DNA from: Faecalibacterium sp. I3-3-89
GTDB lineage: Bacteria > Bacillota > Clostridia > Oscillospirales > Ruminococcaceae
Assembly: GCF_023347275.1 (NCBI RefSeq)
Contig: NZ_CP094468.1
Location: forward strand, 1,116,001 to 1,180,000
Direction of reading: 5' to 3'
Length of the DNA stretch: 64,000 nucleotides
The position numbers were made by a program, and so were the translations under genes. The notes under the pieces were generated by a model. That model did no database searches, was not told the origin of the DNA, and saw nothing but the letters and a program-made list of their open reading frames with translations. The first letter of the stretch is position 1, and the number at the start of each line of letters is the position of its first letter. Positions 58,670 to 64,000 of the stretch are shown piece after piece.

Positions 58670-59749
58670 ATGCAGAAAATGTCACAGACGGAAGAAATGG
58701 CAAAACTGCTGGCGGGACGCGCCCGCCGCCATGTCCTGACGCCCGAGCAGGTGAGCCGTGCGATGGAGGAACAGGACTTCGACCCGGCAGGGCTGGACGA
58801 GCTGTATGCCGCACTGGAGACGCGGGGCGTGCAGGTGGCTGAGGAGGAGACAGAGCTGCCGCTTCTGGACGAAGAGCAGATCGGCAGGCTCGAGGATGAG
58901 CTTTCTGCCGAGGGGGTGGCGCTGGACGACCCGGTAAAGACCTATCTGAAGGAGATCGGCCGGGTGCCCCTGCTGGCCGCGGAGGAGGAGGCTGCCCTTG
59001 CCCGTGCCGCGCAGGCCGGGGACGAGGACGCCCGCCGCCGTCTCAGCGAAGCGAACCTCCGCCTCGTGGTCTCGGTGGCAAAGCGGTACGCCGGGCGGGG
59101 CCTGCCCTTCCTCGACCTCATTCAGGAGGGGAACCTCGGCCTGATGAAGGCGGCGGAGAAGTTCGAGCCGGACCGGGGCTTCAAGTTTTCCACCTACGCC
59201 ACATGGTGGATCCGGCAGTCCATCACCCGGGCCATCGCCGATCAGGGCCGCACCATCCGCATCCCGGTGCATCTGGTGGAGAGCATCAACCGGGTGAAGA
59301 AGACGGCGGGGGAGCTGCTGCGCCGCACAGGCCGGGAGCCGACCGTGGAGGAGATCGCCGCCCAGCTGGACATGGAGGCGGCCCGGGTGCGGGAGCTGCT
59401 GCAGCTGTCGCAGGACCCCATCAGCCTCGAAACGCCGGTGGGGGAGGAGGAGGACGCCCACCTTGAGGACTTCATCCGGGACGATGAGGCGGGCATCCCC
59501 GCCGACGAGGCCGGGCGGCAGCTGCTCCGCCGGGAGCTGATGACGGTGCTCAAGAGCCTCACGCCCCGGGAGGAGCGGGTCATCGCCCTTCGCTTCGGCC
59601 TTGAGGATGGCCGCGCCCGGACGCTGGAAGAGCTGGGCCGGGAGTTCAACGTCACCCGCGAGCGGGTGCGCCAGATCGAAGCCAAGGCCCTGCGCAAGCT
59701 GCGCCACCCCAGCCGGGCCAAGCGCCTGCGGGATTATCTGGACGAGTAG
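58670..59749 (+). CDS. rpoD: Primary sigma factor (sigma-70/SigA)
   Basis: A 359-aa protein with region 1.1-like N-terminus, region 1.2 ([19 protein letters not shown]), region 2 ([20 protein letters not shown], then [18 protein letters not shown] in 2.4), region 3, and region 4.2 ([20 protein letters not shown]). It directs RNA polymerase to the TTGACA/TATAAT promoters seen throughout this window. RBS AAGGAGAAG. It is 36 bases after dnaG and probably in one transcript with it. Confidence 0.96.
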   Translation: MQKMSQTEEMAKLLAGRARRHVLTPEQVSRAMEEQDFDPAGLDELYAALETRGVQVAEEETELPLLDEEQIGRLEDELSAEGVALDDPVKTYLKEIGRVPLLAAEEEAALARAAQAGDEDARRRLSEANLRLVVSVAKRYAGRGLPFLDLIQEGNLGLMKAAEKFEPDRGFKFSTYATWWIRQSITRAIADQGRTIRIPVHLVESINRVKKTAGELLRRTGREPTVEEIAAQLDMEAARVRELLQLSQDPISLETPVGEEEDAHLEDFIRDDEAGIPADEAGRQLLRRELMTVLKSLTPREERVIALRFGLEDGRARTLEELGREFNVTRERVRQIEAKALRKLRHPSRAKRLRDYLDE

Positions 59750-59852
59750 AGCAGGATGCAAGAGCAAATGGTGACAAAATGCACAAGGGTGTTTTTGTCT
59801 GGAACGTAAAAAACAAAAAAATCAACCCCAAAATCGCGCAAAGCGTACACGC

Positions 59853-59891
59853 ACCCGGGCGTCCCATAAAAGAGGGCGCTCGGGAATTTTT
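59853..59891 (+). terminator. Rho-independent terminator after rpoD
   Basis: CCCGGGCGTCCC pairs with GGGCGCTCGGG (one G-T pair), followed by AATTTTTTT. Confidence 0.78.
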
Positions 59892-59914
59892 TTGCCTCAA
59901 AACGGAAAAATGGC

Positions 59915-59943
59915 TTGACAACAGGGGTTTCAGGGTGTATACT
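59915..59943 (+). promoter_or_regulatory. Promoter of rpoB
   Basis: Exact TTGACA (59915-59920), 17-base spacer, TATACT (59938-59943). A leader of nearly 190 bases separates it from the rpoB ATG; it may carry attenuation, but no clear hairpin is seen. Confidence 0.88.
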
Positions 59944-60138
59944 GCATTAGTATCACATAATGGCCTAGTGCGCCAAAAAGGGAGTTTGTGCAGTGCGAGC
60001 CGGACGGGTCTCACCGAAAAGTTTGTGCAAAACGCCGGACTTCTGCGCGCGGTGCAGGCCGAATTATGTGTGTCTGCTCAAATTCGACCTGCATTTTGCA
60101 ACATCCGTAGAGTATAAAAGTAAGGAGTGGTTGATTTT

Positions 60139-63966
<3,828 letters not shown>

Positions 63967-64000
63967 GACCCCCCTATGAGAAAGCTGCGACCCCCTGCGC

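Overview
The window is GC-rich chromosomal DNA from an anaerobic Firmicute of the Oscillospiraceae/Ruminococcaceae type, most like Faecalibacterium or a close relative. This is an inference. It rests on the gene families present (GH112 phosphorylase, GTG starts after strong AGGAGG sites, T-box and TPP riboswitches, CIRCE, Spo0A-type DNA-binding domain, split 2-hydroxyacyl-CoA dehydratase activase) and on GC-rich hairpin repeats of a kind I recall from Faecalibacterium. No database was consulted. I saw no rRNA, tRNA, CRISPR array, complete insertion sequence or prophage.

Layout. 1-1.7 kb: 3' part of a GH112 galacto-N-biose/lacto-N-biose phosphorylase. 1.7-4.1 kb: a decayed mobile island with an hsdR tail remnant, a 42-aa ORF, an HTH-like protein, and a large serine recombinase that lacks most of its catalytic domain. 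4.1-7.7 kb: accessory genes (S51 peptidase, PPC/DUF296 protein, GNAT, AAC(3)-family acetyltransferase, TraX). 7.7-11.6 kb: a TPP riboswitch driving a ykoFEDC thiamine/HMP ECF importer. 11.7-15.5 kb: RumA/RlmCD methyltransferase, AraC regulator, and a divergent galactokinase. 15.5-16.4 kb: two small proteins with matching double-glycine-like leaders. 16.6-22.4 kb: LacI-controlled maltodextrin-type ABC importer with malQ. 22.7-26 kb: fused MacB-like ABC exporter. 26.4-28.3 kb: a small protein, a Spo0A-like regulator without the usual phospho-acceptor Asp, and a histidine kinase-like ATPase. 28.6-33 kb: 2-hydroxyacyl-CoA dehydratase activase and dehydratase-like protein, split by a repeat. 33-36.6 kb: DUF1846, DUF1275/YoaK and a TrmH methyltransferase. 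36.6-39.4 kb: galK-galT with overlapping stop and start. 39.8-41.9 kb: htpG with an exact CIRCE operator. 42-51 kb: esterases, HD protein, GNAT, PHP phosphatase, transglutaminase-like protein, rmuC and a flavodiiron protein. 51-52 kb: a 20-codon ORF with a very strong ribosome-binding site, then dispersed repeats. 52-64 kb: T-box-pheST, yigZ, dnaG, rpoD and rpoB.

How it fits together. Host-glycan galactose metabolism is well represented. GH112 releases galactose 1-phosphate, and two galactokinases plus GalT feed the Leloir pathway. A LacI-controlled glucan importer with 4-alpha-glucanotransferase covers maltodextrins. Thiamine precursors are imported under TPP control. Housekeeping information genes (pheST, dnaG-rpoD, rpoB) fill the last 12 kb.

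Most worth a second look are the paired double-glycine-leader proteins, the 20-aa ORF at 51.2 kb, the Spo0A-like protein with a degenerate receiver and its overlapping neighbours, the CIRCE site on htpG, the three-copy dispersed repeat family, the CCAAGTT/AACTTGG cluster after rmuC, and the in-frame loss of the recombinase catalytic core.
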